A stretch of 8,566 nt of DNA from Ignavibacteriaceae bacterium. GTDB lineage: Bacteria > Bacteroidota > Ignavibacteria > Ignavibacteriales > Ignavibacteriaceae. Positions within the stretch are counted from its first letter, which is position 1, and the number at the start of each line of letters is the position of its first letter. The notes under the pieces are model-generated. The model had not been told where the DNA came from, did not search any database, and was given only the letters and a program-made list of their open reading frames with translations. The translations under genes and the position numbers were made by a program. The DNA is taken from positions 1-8,566 of the forward strand of contig JAIOIM010000022.1 in the NCBI GenBank assembly GCA_019912505.1. Reading direction: 5' to 3'. Below, in pieces: positions 7,376-8,566 of this stretch.

Positions 7376-8358
7376 TACGGCACTTCTATTTTATTTAAGA
7401 TTTCTTCAATGATATTTTCGGATGTAATTTCCTCTGCTTCTGCTTCGTAGCTAACAGCCATGCGGTGGCGCAGAACATCAAAACAAATTGCCCGAACATC
7501 TTCAGGAATTACATAACCTCGTCTTTTTATAAAAGCCATTGCCTTTGCACCGAGCGCAAGGTTAATTGTAGCTCTCGGAGAAGCGCCGTAGCTCATCAAA
7601 TCAACTAATTTTTCGAGTCCAAATAGTTTCGGATTACGCGTTGCAAATACTATATCGAGAATATACTTCTCTATCTTTTCATCAACATAAACTTCTTGAA
7701 CGAGTCCCCTGGCTTTCAATATCTCTTCTGTAGTTATAACCGGCTGCACTTTACCCTCGGTTTGGTTTACGTTCTGCCTCATTATTTTTAATTCTTCTTC
7801 CCGCGTTGGGTAGGTTATTTTTACTTTTAACATAAACCTATCTACCTGTGCTTCCGGTAATGGGTATGTACCTTCCTGTTCAATAGGGTTTTGTGTGGCA
7901 AGTACAAGAAACGGCTCTTGAAGAAAAAAAGTTTCTTCTCCTATGGTCACTTGCCGTTCCTGCATCGCTTCGAGAAGTGCGCTTTGCACTTTTGCGGGTG
8001 CACGGTTTATTTCATCGGCAAGAATAAAGTTTGCAAAGATTGGACCTTTACGTATAAAAAAGTTTCCATCTTTCTGATTATAAATCATCGTTCCAACGAG
8101 ATCGGCAGGCAGCAAATCCGGTGTAAACTGAATGCGCTGATATTTTGCTTTCATTGCCGAAGCAAGAGTTTTTATGGCAAGAGTCTTGGCAAGTCCCGGA
8201 ACGCCTTCAAGAAGTATATGCCCGTTGCCGAGCAAACCTATCAGCAGCCGCTCCACCATTGCCTTTTGCCCGATGATTACTTTGCCTATTTCGTTTTGTA
8301 GTAGATCAATAAAAGCACTCTCGTGCTTAATTTTTTCGTTTAATTCTGCAATATCCAA
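7375..8358 (-). CDS. moxR: MoxR-family AAA+ ATPase
   Basis: This 327-residue protein is a complete MoxR ATPase of normal family length with no signal peptide or membrane segment, so it should be cytoplasmic. Visible motifs are Walker A GVPGLAKT (52-59), Walker B ending in D115-E116, sensor 1 N157 in ATQNP, a probable arginine finger R174 in the VDRF motif, and sensor 2 R262 in GASPRA, followed by the small helical lid. MoxR proteins hydrolyse ATP and are believed to remodel or activate VWA-domain partners; here five or more candidate partners follow in the same operon. The start is TTG: an in-frame stop lies at 8380-8382, no ATG lies between, the next in-frame Met is residue 34, inside the conserved N-terminal part, and GAAAGG sits 6 bases upstream. 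The stop overlaps the next start by one base (TAATG). The family call is secure; the substrate is unknown. Confidence 0.97.
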   Translation of the reverse strand: MDIAELNEKIKHESAFIDLLQNEIGKVIIGQKAMVERLLIGLLGNGHILLEGVPGLAKTLAIKTLASAMKAKYQRIQFTPDLLPADLVGTMIYNQKDGNFFIRKGPIFANFILADEINRAPAKVQSALLEAMQERQVTIGEETFFLQEPFLVLATQNPIEQEGTYPLPEAQVDRFMLKVKITYPTREEELKIMRQNVNQTEGKVQPVITTEEILKARGLVQEVYVDEKIEKYILDIVFATRNPKLFGLEKLVDLMSYGASPRATINLALGAKAMAFIKRRGYVIPEDVRAICFDVLRHRMAVSYEAEAEEITSENIIEEILNKIEVP

Positions 8359-8364
8359 TTTTAA

Positions 8365-8370
8365 CCTTTC
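8365..8370 (-). promoter_or_regulatory. ribosome-binding site of moxR, supports the TTG start
   Basis: GAAAGG lies 6 bases before the TTG codon at 8358. It decides the start, because no ATG occurs between the in-frame stop at 8380-8382 and the conserved N-terminal part of the protein. Confidence 0.6.
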
Positions 8371-8391
8371 GGAAAATTGTTAAGAAAAATG

Positions 8392-8436
8392 TTGAATTCA
8401 AAAGTGATAAGACGATTGTTAATCGGAATAAGTTCC
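8392..8436. repeat. cluster of three short inverted repeats in the moxR leader
   Basis: Three perfect small inverted repeats follow one another: TTGAATTCAA (8392-8401), CGATT-GTT-AATCG (8413-8425) and GGAA-TAAG-TTCC (8425-8436). They lie between the candidate promoter and the moxR ribosome-binding site. Each is short enough to arise by chance, but the clustering makes an operator or a small RNA structure possible. No known operator was recognised. Confidence 0.4.
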
Positions 8437-8451
8437 CAAAAAAAATCTCTG

Positions 8452-8483
8452 CAAACTTATGAATGATTGAATTTTAAAACAAG
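8452..8483 (-). promoter_or_regulatory. candidate Bacteroidota-type promoter for the bat operon
   Basis: On the minus strand TAAGTTTG (8459-8452) fits the Bacteroidota -7 element TAnnTTTG exactly. CTTG (8483-8480) matches three of four bases of the -33 element TTTG, with 20 bases between TTG and the -7 box. Transcription would start near 8446 and give a leader of roughly 88 bases before moxR. The match is by eye, in AT-rich DNA where chance hits occur. Confidence 0.35.
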
Positions 8484-8566
8484 GTAGGAAGGAAGAAGGA
8501 TTAAGCAGTTAATAAAATAATAATGACGAAATAGAATTACGACTATAAGTTTAAAATGGATGAATG

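Larger units (their letters stand above)
8371..8566. other. non-coding region upstream of moxR
   Basis: This region holds the candidate promoter, the inverted-repeat cluster, a run of eight T on the minus strand (8438-8445) and a purine-rich stretch on the plus strand (8481-8500). No convincing gene is visible on either strand. An ATG on the plus strand at 8556 could begin a divergent gene but leaves only three codons to judge. Confidence 0.5.

Noticed and set aside
7891..8301. Plus-strand open frame of 136 codons opposite moxR
   Set aside because: It lies wholly antisense to a strongly conserved AAA+ gene, and its translation shows no domain or plausible composition.
109..8358. A previously undescribed system
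   Set aside because: All eight genes fit the known moxR-DUF58-bat gene order in intact form; nothing foreign or inserted is present. Its biochemical role is poorly known, but the locus type is described.
8389..8466. Small plus-strand ORF of 25 codons starting at ATG 8389
   Set aside because: It has no good ribosome-binding site and lies within the putative leader of moxR; a frame this short is expected by chance.
8556..8566. ATG near the right edge as the start of a divergent gene
   Set aside because: Only three codons are visible, and no well-placed ribosome-binding site precedes it.

Overview
This window is one locus read entirely from the minus strand: a Bat (Bacteroides aerotolerance) operon. 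In transcription order, from right to left, it holds moxR, a DUF58 gene, a short BatD-like gene, batA, batB, batC, batD and batE. All eight genes are complete and intact. There are no RNA genes, mobile elements or CRISPR arrays. Every plus-strand open frame overlaps a minus-strand gene or is too short to support.

Organism. The gene order and architecture are those of the Bacteroidota/Chlorobiota/Ignavibacteriota group. Supporting this are AT-rich DNA, proteins rich in Lys, Asn and Ile, several genes without a Shine-Dalgarno sequence, and a possible Bacteroidota-type promoter (TAnnTTTG at -7). By feel the proteins suggest an Ignavibacteria-like or environmental Bacteroidota genome, but this cannot be settled without a search.

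Layout. Positions 8371-8566 are a non-coding leader with a candidate promoter and three short inverted repeats. Then come moxR (AAA+ ATPase, TTG start), the DUF58 gene (cytoplasmic VWA-like), a signal-peptide protein with one membrane span and a cytoplasmic helical tail, batA and batB (VWA domains held by membrane segments), batC (TPR), batD (large periplasmic beta protein with the same kind of tail) and batE (TPR, two membrane segments, SH3). Genes overlap by 1-8 bases or are separated by 11-13 bases. Positions 1-108 lie downstream of batE and show no convincing terminator or gene.

How the genes may work together. In this family the MoxR ATPase is thought to act as a chaperone-like machine with VWA partners. 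Charge patterns here suggest that MoxR and DUF58 are cytoplasmic, while the BatA/BatB VWA domains, the TPRs of BatC/BatE and the beta regions of the two BatD-like proteins are periplasmic. The two cytoplasmic helical tails could link the sides. Bat loci have been linked to oxygen or stress tolerance and envelope integrity, but the molecular function is not established. The locus is a known type. The parts most worth a second look are its paired internal duplications, the alternating ribosome-binding-site pattern, the BatC linker repeat and the structured leader.
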